Source: Amorphophallus konjac | Taxonomy: Eukaryota > Streptophyta > Magnoliopsida > Alismatales > Araceae | DNA length: 64,000 bases | NCBI GenBank assembly: GCA_022559845.1 | Contig: CM040117.1 | Coordinates: 79,682,559-79,746,558 of the forward strand | Direction: 5' to 3' | Part shown: one piece after another, positions 47,648 through 58,974 of the stretch | How positions within the stretch are numbered: position 1 is the stretch's first letter | Layout: every line of letters starts with the position of its first letter | Notes under the pieces: generated by a model | What the model saw: the letters and a program-made list of their open reading frames with translations, nothing else | Databases searched by the model: none | Told to the model about the DNA's origin: nothing | Program-made: the position numbers and the translations under genes

Positions 47648-50178
47648 TCATGAGATGCCCTCATCAAATTCCCCGGGTTGGGGAGAACTCGACCCCGTCG
47701 AGTATGGGTCCACCTGGCTGTCGTAATGCTCTAGCATGTCGGGGTCCAAGCGCAGCAGATCCTCTCGAATCACCCACGTATCCTCTATCGGGGGACGGTT
47801 CTTCCACCTAACCAGGTAGCGCTGATACACCTTGTGCCTAGTAATGATACTCTGCTCATCCAGTATTCCCTCTAATTGCTCTCGTCGGTCTCTCAAGCTA
47901 GAAAGTGGAGTCCCTCCGGGAGTGTCTCTCTCAAGGAGGGGTAAAGGCTCGAGCTCCTCACTGGGTTCCACCGCGGGGCCCTTGTAGGGTACCAGGTCCG
48001 CCACATTGAAAGTAGGGTGTACCCCAAAACCCTCTGGTAGGTCTAGCTCATAAGCATTACTGCCAAGTCATCTCAGAACTCGAAAGGGTCCCGAACCTTG
48101 TGCCCTCAACTTGGAGGCAGGCCCTGGAAGGAGCCGCTCTATCCTCACCATCACCGAATCTCCCACTTGGAACTCGCAGTGCCGTCGATGAGCATCTGCC
48201 CACCTTTTGTAAGTCTCATTGCTCTTTCCTATATGCTTGTGGATGTCATCATGCAACTCTTTAATATGTTGTGCAAAGGACTCTGCTGAGACTGACACTC
48301 TAGCATGTGGTGGAAGGGGAATAAGATCAGACGATTTTCTAGGCCTATAACCATGTACAACCTCAAATGGACTCTTGCCTATGGACCTATTGACAGAATC
48401 ATTGTAGGCAAACTCGGCTTGAGATAAGAGGATATCCCAATTCCCAGGGTGGTCCCCTACAAGGCAACGGAGCAAGTTCCCAAGGCTTCGGTTGACGACC
48501 TCAGTCTGGCCATCGGTTTGAGGATGGTAAGCAGTGGAGAATTTGAGTAGGGTTCCCATTAGGTGCCAAAGAGTCTTCCAAAAATAACTAGTGAATTTCA
48601 CATCCCGATCAGACACAATAGTCTTAGGTAATCTATGGAGTCAGACCACCTCATCAAAGAATAATCGGGCGACCCTAGAAGCATCGGAGGTCTTGGAACA
48701 TGGGATAAAGTGGGCCATTTTAGAGAACCTGTCAACCACTACAAAGATGGAATCATGTTTGCCCAAGGTCTTAGGTAGGCCAAGGATGAAGTCCATGCTC
48801 AAATCCTCCCAAGGTCGGTCTGGTATGGGTAGGGGTGTGTAAAGCCCAGTACTTTGCTTCACTTGTTTGGCTGAGGCACAAATGTGACATTGCCCCACAA
48901 TGTGGGCCACATCCTTCTTGAGACTAGGCCAATGAAATTGCCTCTCAACTAGCTCTATGGTCTTTTGGACCACAAAGTGACCAGCTAGGCCACCACTGTG
49001 TAACTCCCAAACTAAGAAGTCCCGAAGTGAAGTCCGGGGTATGCAAAGCCTAGCTCCCTTGAATAGATACCCCTCTTGAAGTATGAACCCCTCATGTTCC
49101 TTGTGGGGCTGAGTGGAAAGGGTGTTGTAGTGAGTCCCAAAGTCGGGGCAATTTGGGTATTCCCCTTTGATTCTTTCAAACCTGGTTACTTCCACCTGGA
49201 TGGTGGAGAGTAAGGCTACCCGCCTACTTAGTGCATCGGCAGCGCGGTTCTCACTACCCATCTTGTACTTGAGGACAAAGGTGTAAGCTTGAATGTATTC
49301 TACCCATCGGACATGGCGATCATTGAGCTTTTGTTGGGTGTTAAGGTACTTCAAAGCCTCATGGTCTGAGAAGATCACAAACTCCTTGGGTAGAAGATAG
49401 TGCCTCCAATGCCGAAGGGATTGAACCACGGCATAAAGCTCTTTGTCATAGGTGGAGCACCTAGTCCTAGCCTCACAAAGTTTCTCACTAAAATAGGCTA
49501 CCGGGTGACCTTCTTGGCTGAGGATGCCCCCAATCCCTACCCCGGATGCATCACAAGTGACTTCGAAGACTTTTGAGAAGTCGGGTGGGCAAAGGACCGG
49601 GGCTTGGGTCATCTTTTCCTTGAGCTCTAGGAATGCTTTGGAGGCTGCCCTAGTCCACACAAAGGTGCCTTTCTTGAGGCAATCCGTGATAGGAGCTAGA
49701 CCGTGAAAGCTTCGGGCCTCATGAAGGGTCTTGGGCTCGGGCCACTCAAGAATAGCTTGGACCTTTTCGGGGTCCATGGATACCCCTTGTTTAGTCAATT
49801 AGTCAAGCAATGACACTTCCCGGGGTTAGCAAAGAGACTCTCCTTCCTAAGAATGGTGCACACTTGTTTGAGGTGATCGAGGTGGGCTTCCTTGGATTGG
49901 CTATATATGAGGATGTCGTCAAAGTAGACAACTAGAAAGATGCCAATGAAGGGCCGGAGGACCTCGGTCATGAGGCGCATGAAGGTGCTCGGCGCATTAG
50001 AAAGGCCAAAAGACATGACGAGCCATTCATAGAGACCGTCCTTAGTCTTAAAGGCGGTTTTCCACTCGTCCCCGGGCCTAATGTGAACTTGATGGTAGCC
50101 ACTCTTGAGGTCGATTTTGGAGAAGATGGTGGCTCCAGCTAGCATATCTAGCATATCATCTAACCGAGGGATGGGTGT
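47648..50178 (-). pseudogene. 5'-truncated chromovirus pol (CRM/Galadriel-like)
   Basis: Right to left: the reverse transcriptase begins abruptly at [10 protein letters not shown] near 50178, so its N-terminal fingers, protease and gag are lost. The catalytic box is [11 protein letters not shown]. The frame breaks near 49800. An in-frame loss of about 14 residues removes the usual block after SFHGLA. RNase H (VTCDASGVGIGG), integrase zinc finger (GHFVVQKT..CHICASAK), integrase core ([29 protein letters not shown]) and a chromodomain (YLVRWKNRP, EDTWV) follow. In-frame TGA codons at 48641 and 48068 stand where relatives have Arg. The QTEVVNRSLGNLLR integrase block fits CRM/Galadriel/Reina-type chromoviruses rather than Tekay. 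Confidence 0.82.
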
Positions 50179-51446
50179 GAGCGACGTCACGCGGTTCGGG
50201 GTGCGAAGAGGACGCGGAGCGCGCGGGCTCCTTCTTTTTGTTTGCTGCAACACAGAAATAAGAGAAAAGAGAAGAGGCCACCACGGGAGATTGCTCCGGC
50301 GGGGCGAGCGTGACAAATGTGATATAGCAAGATATGGGGGTTAAACGGCCATAGCGGGAAGTGACTCGCCGCGACCTCGGGGGACGGGAATGGTGCAGAA
50401 ATTAAATAGCAGGAATTAAAACGGCCATTGGGGAAGTGACTCGCCGCGGCCTCGAGAATATGAGCAGATAAGAAGATAGCAGAATATAAGAGAATATAAA
50501 GAGCGGGAATTTAAACGGCCATTGGGGAAGTGACTCGCCGCGGCCTCGAGAATATGAATAGATAAGAATATACAGATATAAAGAGAATTTAAACGGCCAT
50601 TGGGGAAGTGACTCGCCGCGGCCTCGAGAACATGAATAGATAAGAATATAACATATAAGAACGGGAATTTAAACGGCCATTGGGGAAGTGACTCGCCGCG
50701 GCCTCGAGAATATGAGCAGAATACAACAGAATATAAAGAGAATATAAGAACGGAATTTAAACGGCCATTGGGGAAGTGACTCGCCGCGGCCTCGAGAACA
50801 AGATGTGATCGCCAGGGGCCGAAAGACCCCAAAATAAAGAAAGTGATCGCGCCTACCTCAAGAGCGGGAGATGGCGGGTTGCTTCTTCCTCCCCCTTCGG
50901 CCGGCCGACGGAGAGGGCTTTCCTTGGGTACCCTTGCAAAACAACGACAAACAAGTAACGAGTGGATTAGAAAGATGAAGGTGTAGTATTCAAATCCTTG
51001 CGATAAAAATAACGAAATGATGGCAAGACACACACCTGGTTGGTGTTGTCTTTTAAACCCCTCTCGGACTCGAGTAGGAGGAAAATGAGATGATGGATGC
51101 AAGAAGTATATAAGAAGAGGCGCCCTTATGAAGGGGGATAGATGATGCGAGATGATGAATGCAAAAGAACTAAGAAGAAAAGGAAAGGATTGGCTTATTG
51201 GATGTGCCGATGGTGAAATCCGGCGGAGCTCCGGCAGCGTAGGGATGGCGTGGAAGCGCGGTGGATGAAGACGACCTTCCTCTCGCGAGCGTGGGCACCC
51301 GAGAAGCCGGCAGAACCTCCACCTACAAAAGACCCCACGGGTTAGAAAATGACTCCGGTAGCCTCTGGGCTCCGGCAGCCTATCGGATCTCTTCGAAGCT
51401 CTCCCAGAACTGAGGGGGTGGGCCTCTATTTATAGGGCTCCGGAGG
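50179..51446 (-). other. Sequence truncating the chromovirus, with a minus-strand promoter
   Basis: It starts tgagcgacgtcac exactly where the reverse transcriptase homology ends. A minus-strand TATA-like ctataaatag sits at 51425-51434, heading leftwards into the tandem repeat. No coding gene was recognised. It may be an LTR or leader of an unidentified element. Confidence 0.4.
50344..50800. repeat. Six-copy tandem repeat, unit about 75-95 bp
   Basis: Six copies share the core aacggccattggggaagtga followed by ctcgccgcggcctcgagaa. They start at about 50346, 50422, 50513, 50590, 50680 and 50758 and are separated by AT-rich variable text (agaatataa). The first copy is more diverged. Confidence 0.88.
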
Positions 51447-52075
51447 GTGGAGGCGTCCAGGACCCTGGACACCTCCATCAGGGCCGAACTAATATTTTAT
51501 TCTATTTTTATTAATTTTTTCGGAATATTTTTGTGGAGGCGTCCAGGGCCCCGGACGCCCCTAACAGGTCCACCGAACACCACCGACGGCCGCACGCGGT
51601 TTGACACAACGCGTGGTTTTGTGAGCGGCGCCTCGTGATTTTGAAATGGGCGCGTCCAGCGGGCTGGACGTCTCCATAATTTGGCTTTTTTCACACACGA
51701 CAAACCGTCGTTCGGTGGGCGGCGCCCGTGAGGAGTTGATGGAGGCGTCCAGGGGCCTGGACGCCTCCATTAATATATTATTTTTATTTTTTTGTCTTTT
51801 TATGCCAAAGCTGGCATTATATATTTTTTATTTTTGTTTTTATGGAGGCGTCCAGGGGCCTGGACGCCTCCATTAATATATCATTTTTTTTATTTTGTTT
51901 TGTCTTTTTATGCCAACTGGCATATATATATATATTTTATATTTGTTTTTATGGAGGCGTCCAGGGGCCTGGACGCCTCCATTAATATATTATTTTTTAT
52001 TTGTGTTTTGGGTTTTGAAAAATAAAAATAAAATAAATTAAAAGAATGGGGGCGTCCAGGGGCCTGGACGCCCCC
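51447..52075. repeat. GGAGGCGTCC-family dyads, first cluster
   Basis: Seven copies with arms GGAGGCGTCC and GGACGCCTCC around eight bases (usually aggggcct) lie at about 51449, 51537, 51648, 51742, 51843, 51953 and 52048. Three are perfect and identical. The AT-rich DNA between them is not conserved, apart from a local duplication around 51780-51990. Confidence 0.9.
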
Positions 52076-53519
52076 ATCAAGACCCACCCGGGTCCTCAGA
52101 TAAGCGTTGGCGGCCGCCCGGCAGACACCCTTCTTGGTTCCGGAACCTCCTGATGCGTCTGACTGGTGTTGATGCCGTCCGAATGCCGTGACGAGACGAT
52201 TCCGGATGCCGAAAAGGGCGGAAGAAGACTCAAGAAAAGGAAGCACTCGAGCGATTCAAAATGCGTAAGCCGTTGCGGGGCGTTGTATAGTAATATGAGA
52301 CTTTCTCAGGAGACGTCAAGAATGGCGTGTCTACAGCTGCCCCGCCTTGGCGTCTGCTTTGCAAGGGAGCGACACGTAGTGGAATGGTATCGAAGTGGAG
52401 TGAAATGAAGTGGGAGCGGAGTGATAAGTTGATGCCAAGGTGTGATGAGACACGCTTCTGACGTACTGTTTGGAATTTTTCCTGAAGTTTCAATGAGGCG
52501 ACCTTGAAGGAGGTCTTTCAAGTCTTGACGGTTGCTTGGACGGAGATCAAATAAAGGAGGGTGAAATGTGCACTCAGGCACGAAAAATAAAGGAGACCAA
52601 CTTCTCGGTGTGGAAGTACCTGGGTCATAAACCTGCAGGTTTCACCTTTGGGAGCGGTTACCAGCCAATGTGGAAGTGCTGCAGCCAAGGTGGGTCAAAC
52701 AAGGTAAAAAGGAATATCTGAGGGTCTGTCCAAACAAGGGTCTCCTTTTGGAAGAGCAACGTAGGGCCATTTCAAGGAAACTCAGTATTTCATTCGGAGT
52801 GGAATATCTCATATTTGTAGGAATTGAAGCACAACGGCCTTCGCAATCGAATCACTTGAATGATCTTCCGCAATAAATCAAAATCCTATATGAATGCATG
52901 CTGGGTTAAAATAAAAATTTAAAACAAACTAAAATAGAAAATAGCCAAGGATAATATTGTCAACTTGTTAAGAACGGGTCAGGATACCGATCCGGTGAGC
53001 CGACACTGGGCTGGGGCCCGTTTATCCGCGCACCAACTCACTGAATGGAACCGTCGTCCCCATGCTACCACAAGTTAACGGCCTATCCGTACAACCCAAA
53101 TTCTTCCGGGATCATCACTGTTTTTGTTGAAGGGGAACTCAAATCCCAGATTTGTTCGGGTCGCAAGGTCCTTGACATGTTCTAGTAGCGTAGGTATCGT
53201 ATACTATGATGCATGACATGGTGGGACCAACCATTGAAAGGTGGGATAGGAGACAGGACAAAGACGTCCGTTAGTAAAACCTGCACAGACTAGCAAAGGT
53301 TAGCAACATCAGAAAGTAGCAGAATCACAGCAGAATCGCACCACAGTACAAAGGAGATCCAGACAAAATCTTGACAATGACCACTGATGTGACATGTTCC
53401 GTCCTGTAGCGATCTTCCCTTCCTATAAGAACTCCCCTTAGGCTAGTTCATTCAAATGCACCAAGGTGGGTTTTGGAAGCTCAGGAGAGGAAAGAGAGGA
53501 GAATCTAGAGATTTTCAGG
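52076..53519 (+). other. Leader of the DUF7745 gene, similar to 43.9-44.7 kb
   Basis: Non-coding. Blocks at 52320-52440 and 52890-53220 resemble 43890-44010 and 44420-44720 in the same order. A TATA-like cctataag is at 53422-53429, 98 bp before the ATG. Confidence 0.5.
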
Positions 53520-54932
53520 ATGGAAGGAGAGTCTTCCCGCGTTATGAAGAGGAGCAGGCCTAGCAGCGAGATCAGGCGACTCTCCGACCTCGAGGGTCAT
53601 TTGAGTGGGACGATCATGTCGCATATGGTAAGCTGATTCATTTCAAATTTCTCCACGTGAACCTTCTTCTTACTACCTTCCTTTCTTCTTCTTTCTTTTC
53701 TCTTCCAGCCATATCCACTCTTCCCAGGCCCGAGGAAGTTTTCCAAACTACCATGGCTTTCAAAGCTAACTTCCAACATCTCCATCGGCATGAGGGCCAT
53801 ACTCTCGAAGTGGCATCTGCAGGGGCTCCTTATTCACGCCAAACACTATGAGAAGATTCGTATGGACTGGGCGGCTATGGGCGCACTAGTGGAGATCTGG
53901 CATCCCCAGACCCACACTTTTATCTTCCCGACCTTCGAGGTGACCATCCTCCTCGAGGAGGTGGAACTTCTGCTCGGATTGAAGAAATTCAAGAGTGACG
54001 GGAAGGTGAAGGCTATGCGGATGCTGACACGGGGGACTTCCGAAAGCGTCCTTGGAAGCTTCATGCCGCCCGACGCAGCCAGAAAGGTCCGTACTCAAAA
54101 GGGGATCGATCTCCAAAAGCTTGCGGAGTGGGTCATGGACGCCCTGAGAGGGTCACCAGACGATGACTATTTGGAGGGAATCATGAAGGGGTTCACCATT
54201 TGTCTGGCGGGTGCTCTCTTGTTTCCTTATACCGACAACATGGTGGAGGAAGACCAACTGAGTGCTATCTGCGGGATCTGGCGTGGAAAGAGGGTGGGAC
54301 CCGCTGTCCTCGCCTACCTGTATAGTGGCCTTACTGCCTCGAGCATGGGTAAGCCTCCTTTTGGTTGCGCACTTGTCCTGAGTTGCTGGCTGGATTTGCA
54401 TTTCAAGTTTGATCACCGTGAGGGAATGCCAACCGCTTCGAAGCTCTTCCAACAAAGCCCTCTTCATCACATAGCCGACGTGTTAGGGTTCGGTGGTACT
54501 GTAGTGAACCGCGTTCCGTGGCTGAAGAAACGTGAAGACTGGCGGTCTCACTTCCGCACCGTGACACAAGGCTTCTTTACTTGCGCACCGGCATGTTTGC
54601 TTTCGCTTGATCTCCTTATGAGGCCTTCCCCCGAAGTTGATCTTCAATTGATCGGCGCGACCGAGTTTGTCCTTTATAACGCGCATCGATGCTGCCTCCA
54701 GGTCGGCATTCCACGCCATTCGTTCCCACTATCGACTGGCATCGTTCCTTTGAAGAAGAGAGAGTTGGGTACTGAAGCGGATGCGAAGGAAGCGAAGGCC
54801 GTCAAAGCACCCTGGAAGACAAGTGTCGCGGGAAAGGCCTTAGCGCACGTGGGGGAAGAATGTGAGCTGTGGAGGGCTTATGTAACCGAACTGGGGAAGT
54901 TAAGGCCTAAGGCGCCTAAGCCCCTGATGTAG
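53520..54932 (+). CDS. DUF7745-family protein (two exons)
   Basis: The model is exon 1 53520-53627 (36 codons, donor gtaagc), a phase-0 intron of 81 bp, and exon 2 53709-54932 (acceptor ttccag), giving 443 aa. Exon 1 starts MEGESSRVMKRSR and contains RRLSDLEGH; the PMD gene at 60843 starts with a clearly homologous exon. Exon 2 holds the DUF7745 domain: WHPQTHTFIFPTFE..LLEEVE, the ICLAGALLFPY block, SAICGIWRGK, KPPFGCALVLSCW, then DLQLIGATEFVLYNAHRC. This is the only copy in the window without a visible stop or frameshift. DUF7745 is plant-specific and often repeat-associated; its function is unknown. It sits at the head of a four-gene tandem array. Confidence 0.82.
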
Positions 54933-55432
54933 TTCATTCTGCTTTTCTGATGGAATAAAATCTGGCATTTGGCAGTTTTGGACCAGTTCCCTTAATTATT
55001 ATTATCTTTTTTGTGGTTTTTCTTTTTCTTTGTGTTTTTTTCTTTTGTTTGGATTATATACATACTCTTATCTTTTTTACTTTTATTATATATATATTTT
55101 TTTGAAATTTTTATTATGGGGGCGTCCAGGGGCCTGGACGCCCCTAATTTTTTATTTTTGATTTTTTAAGTTTTTTGTTTTGGGGGCGTCCAGGGTCCTG
55201 GACGCCCCTAATTTTTATTTTTTATTTTTTTTGATTTTTTTGTTTTGGGGGCATCCAGGCGCCTGGACGCCCCTAATTTTTTGAATTTTGAAAAAAAAGG
55301 TGGGGGCGTCCATGCGCCTGGACGCCCCAATTAAAGTGGATTCTATATATATGGGGGGGGCCTCACCCCCCGCTCATTTGTACTGTTCATTATGACGACC
55401 CAGTCACCCTAGACGACCCATTCTTAGTCCCA
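54933..55432 (+). promoter_or_regulatory. Intergenic region with GCGTCC dyads and a TATA-like box
   Basis: Four dyads (arms GGGGGCGTCC and GGACGCCCC) lie at 55119, 55183, 55246 and 55303. A TATA-like ctatatatat at 55343-55352 lies 90 bp before the next ATG. The dyads thus sit directly upstream of the inferred core promoter. Confidence 0.55.
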
Positions 55433-58400
55433 ATGGAGCGAGGAGGATCGAGCCAGGGTCCAGAGAAGCGGAAACGACGGGCTCGTCGTCCGAGGAGGCT
55501 GAGGGATGATGCCGAGGAGGCCGCAGCAGAGGAGATTGCTGCGGAGGAGGGGATGGAGGTGCCTCTTCTGGCCGCGGAGGCCGCTGCGGGCGTTGGCGAC
55601 GTAGGAGAGGACGATCACGACCTGGTAAGCCCTTCGGAACTCTCACTCTGTGGTTCAATAGGCTAAACGGACGGGCGAGAGGCTGTGAGAGAAGGCCGGG
55701 GAGTGAGGGAAAGGAGGCGTCCAGGGCCCTGGACGCCTCCACATTTTCTTTTTCTTTTTGTTTATTTGTTTATTTACGTAAATAATAAAATAGGATTAAA
55801 AATAAGGAGGCGTCCAGGACCTGGGACGCCTCCATAAATATATATATTATTAATATATTTTTTTGTTTTGGGTTTTTCTATAAAGAAAATAAGGAAAATA
55901 GAGAGGAGGCGTCCAATGTACTGGACGCCTCCATAAAAATCCTAAAATGTTTTAAAGATAAGATAACATAAAATAAATAAGTAGAATATATAGTGTTATT
56001 GCTTAATATTATTCATGATGCTGATGTATTTTTTATTGGTTTTGTGGTGTGCAGGGTGTGATGAAAGGACGGATCAGCTGGTCCCTAGTGGTGGCAGCAT
56101 ACCGTGGGCTGCCGGACTTCCAGAGGGCGCGTGTGGACGCCATGGGCTTTGGAGCTTTCCTTAGGATCGAGCCCTTCCGGCTCGACCTTCCTCTTATCCA
56201 GGCATTGAGGGAGCGGTGGCACGCGCCGAGCCGGGCGTTTCTGATGCCCTGGGGGCACATGGTGCCGACACTAGAGGACGTGGCTCGGATCACTGGGTTA
56301 CGAGTTGACGGAGAGGCGGTCAGCGGGGTCACCTACCCCGACTACCGAGAGAGTGCCCTGGACCTGCTGTGGTTAGAGACGAGCGTGACTGACAGGGACA
56401 GCAGGGTAGTCGGCCGAGTGGAGATCATGGAGGCGCTCGGATTCGTCGACCCGCGCCAGCGGGTCAGCGAGACTGGAGCGGAGTTTCTGGCACGACTGGA
56501 GGGAGATGCCCGTGCAGCTTTCACCCAGGACCCGAGCGAGCGGGAGCTGGTGGATCTAGACCTCCGGAGGTTTCTTTTCTTCTTCCTGGGCCGCCTTCTG
56601 CTGGGGACGAAGGGGGATGGCATCCACTGCCGCTTCCTCGGGATTCTGGCGGACCTTGACAGAGTGGGGCACTACGCGTGGGGGGCGGCTCTGCTTGCCC
56701 ATTTGATTGCTGATCTCTCCCAGACTTCGGAGAAGGAGACGACAGTCAGTGGCTTCGCACCTTTTCTCCAGGTAAACATTTTATTTATGCATTCCCACAG
56801 TTAAATATGCAATTATTGTACTAATGATGTATGATGGATGCAGGTGTGGAGCTATTACTATTTCCCGATGGGGAGGGCTAGGCATGGGAACAGGAGGGCC
56901 GTGCCTCTGGCGCGGCGGTGGAGGCCGGTCGTGGTTGCAGCACCCCACGGCTACCAGCTGGCGTCACTTCGTCGGGAGCTGAGCGAGTATCCCGAGGCCA
57001 TGGTATGATGCGTATGGTTTTTTGTGTTTTCTTATGTGACTGAATGGCAACTAATATGATGTATGTATGATGATGTAGGTGGTGTGGAGACCCTACCTGG
57101 GCATGGGCGACGCTGGCCAGCCTTGGGTTGTAGCGGGTCTTCCTCGTTTCAGGCGGGACGTGTGGGTCCATTGCCTGAACGAGATCGAGCCGCTTCGGCT
57201 GAGGCTGGTTATGAGGACGTTGGGGCTAGCCCAGGAGTGGGTTGATGTAGAAGAGCCGGCCCGCATCGGGCGGAAGACCAAGGGGAAGGCGAAGATTGTG
57301 GACTGGCGTACGCGCTTCCCAGCACAGTACCAGGACTGGCAGCAGGGCGGGGTCCCAGTGGTATCCCATGTACAGGACAGCACAGATTACATGAGACGAT
57401 ATCGAGCTACGTACGGGGACCGCCTCTCCTTGGGTGGTATGGCAGGGGTAAGTGAAATGAAACTGCTTCACCCTTCTATATGTATATGCATGTGGCAGTA
57501 ACTTATGTGCAATGCAGGATGCTCGTGACAACATGATTGCCGACCTGCGGGCCCAGCTGGCAGACGCCAGGCGGCAGTTAGTGGCCATCCGACAGGAGTT
57601 GGAGATCCTGGTGAGTCTATGCAATGCATTTTTTTGTGACCTAGATTTTTGATGCTTAGCCTTTGACTGACGTTTGCCCCGTGTTTCAGCGGGCCCACCA
57701 GACAGCGGCAGCCGGGACGGCTGGTGGAGCGGGTTCCAGTTCGCGGGGCCCTCCTCCGGAGGTTTCTGCCCTCCAGGAGCAGCTGGCGTATGCGGTGGCT
57801 CGGGCTGAGGAGGCCGAGCGTGACCGCGAGGCTCGAGTGAGTGCTTGCTTGGCCCTGACCCTCTTCTAGCTGCTTTCCTTCTATCACTGCTCTCTTACGG
57901 TGCATGCGTGCTTTGACAGGTGGCCGAGATTCGGGAGGCCCTGGCCCGTGCTGTTCGTGCTGAGCAGGAGCGCGATGCGTGGGTGGCAGAGCGTGACGCC
58001 CGGATTGCGGAGCTAGAGGAGGAGCGGCGACGGGAGGCTGAGGAGCTTCCTCGCGACGTAGTGGATCTGCGGATCGCCCTCGAGCTGTCGAGGAGAGAGG
58101 CGATGAGGGAGAGAGGGGAGAGGGAGAGGTATAGGGAGAGCGTGGAGAGAGAGAGGGAGAGGGAGAGGGAGACCCTAGAGAGAGAGAGGGAGAAGGATAG
58201 GGAGACTCTAGAGAGAGAGAGGGAGAGGGATAGGGAGACCATAGAGAAAGAAAGGGAGTATAGGATGGTGGAGCGATATCGAGATTGGGACGAGAGGAGA
58301 GCTCTGGTGGCCCAGGTGTCGGAGCTCCGGCTGAGTCTTGGCACGGCGGAGGGGAGACTCCGGGAGAGTGAGGAGCGGTATCAGAGGGCGAAGGAGCGCG

Positions 58401-58612
58401 GGGCGTGACTTCGTCAGTTCGGTTCCTTTTCTGTGGGCAGCTTTCTAGTTTCTTCGACCGAGCAGCGTCGCCGCACCTTGGAGGCTGGCATGGTGCCACC
58501 TGGAGAGTCGAGCACGGCTTCTCAGGGTTCGCAGAGGTCGCAGAGGGCCCCTAGGGATCCCCGTCAGAGGAGGGAGGAGAGAGATGACCAGGAGGGTGGT
58601 GGTGAGAGTTAG
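55433..58612 (+). CDS. Plant mobile domain (PMD) protein with C-terminal coiled coil, seven exons
   Basis: The exons are 55433-55624, 56055-56771, 56844-57002, 57079-57447, 57518-57610, 57690-57836 and 57920-58408. All introns are GT..AG and phase 0, giving 721 aa. Exon 2 is the PMD core: WSLVVAAYRGLPDFQRA, RAFLMPWGHMVPTLEDVARI, GLRVDGEAV, then FLGRLLLGTKGDGIHCRFL. Exon 4 continues with HCLNEIEPLRLRLVMRTLGL. Exons 5-7 form a long charged coiled coil rich in RE/ER repeats. The TGA at 58406-58408 is probably secondary: the frame continues 68 codons to a TAG at 58612 with similarity to the ends of the two next genes. PMD is found in plant transposons and in silencing factors such as MAIN; the role here is unknown. 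Confidence 0.78.
55713..55931. repeat. GGAGGCGTCC-family dyads in intron 1 of the PMD gene
   Basis: Three copies at about 55713, 55806 and 55905, with arms GGAGGCGTCC and GGACGCCTCC. The spacers are agggccct, a shifted aggacctg, and aatgtact. They lie inside the first intron and would be transcribed as hairpins. Confidence 0.88.
58120..58262 (+). repeat. GA-rich repeat coding for RE/ER coiled coil
   Basis: Purine-rich repeats of gagagagaggga type encode the ETLERERE and RDRET units of exon 7. Repeat-unit expansion probably lengthened the coiled coil compared with the two later paralogues. Confidence 0.75.
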
Positions 58613-58974
58613 AGAGTTGTTTGTACACCCCACCGTCCTCACTGTATGATGTACTTTTGACTGTTTGTATGAAATGGATTTCGTGTGGTTCCTTTTGTCG
58701 TGTGCCCTTTTCCTTCCTGCACTTTCTTTTACACCACGTTGTTCACGCTTCACGGGACTTTGCCCTGGACAGGAGGGAACTACTTTGCATGGAGGTTTTT
58801 TTGGTTCCCTTTTTTTCGCTTTCTTTTGGGCCCGTCCAAGCGCGAGGACGCGTCTTAATCCTCAAATTCAAATTTAAAGCGACGGGTGGCCTTCCTTCTC
58901 CGTGCCTTACCCGCAAACGAGCCCGCCTTCCGCCGAAACTTGCTCGCCCGTCTTTGTCTTCTTCCCCTCGATCG
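58613..58974 (+). other. Intergenic region between two PMD genes
   Basis: Non-coding. One degenerate GCGTCC-family dyad lies at about 58830-58856 (cgtcc..ggacg around 8 bases). No clear TATA box was found for the following gene. Confidence 0.5.

Noticed and set aside
50416..51102. 228-codon open frame with a SRGRGESLPQWPF-like repeat
   Set aside because: The peptide repeat simply mirrors the DNA tandem repeat at 50344-50800; no domain or relative was recognised.
51447..55931. Palindromic repeats considered as a CRISPR array
   Set aside because: Spacing between copies varies from about 60 bp to over 3 kb, copies lie in introns and promoters of intron-containing plant genes, and no cas genes exist in the window.
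57468..58499. 343-codon open frame on the minus strand
   Set aside because: It is antisense to spliced exons of the PMD gene. Proline/serine-rich composition follows from the purine-rich coiled-coil code.
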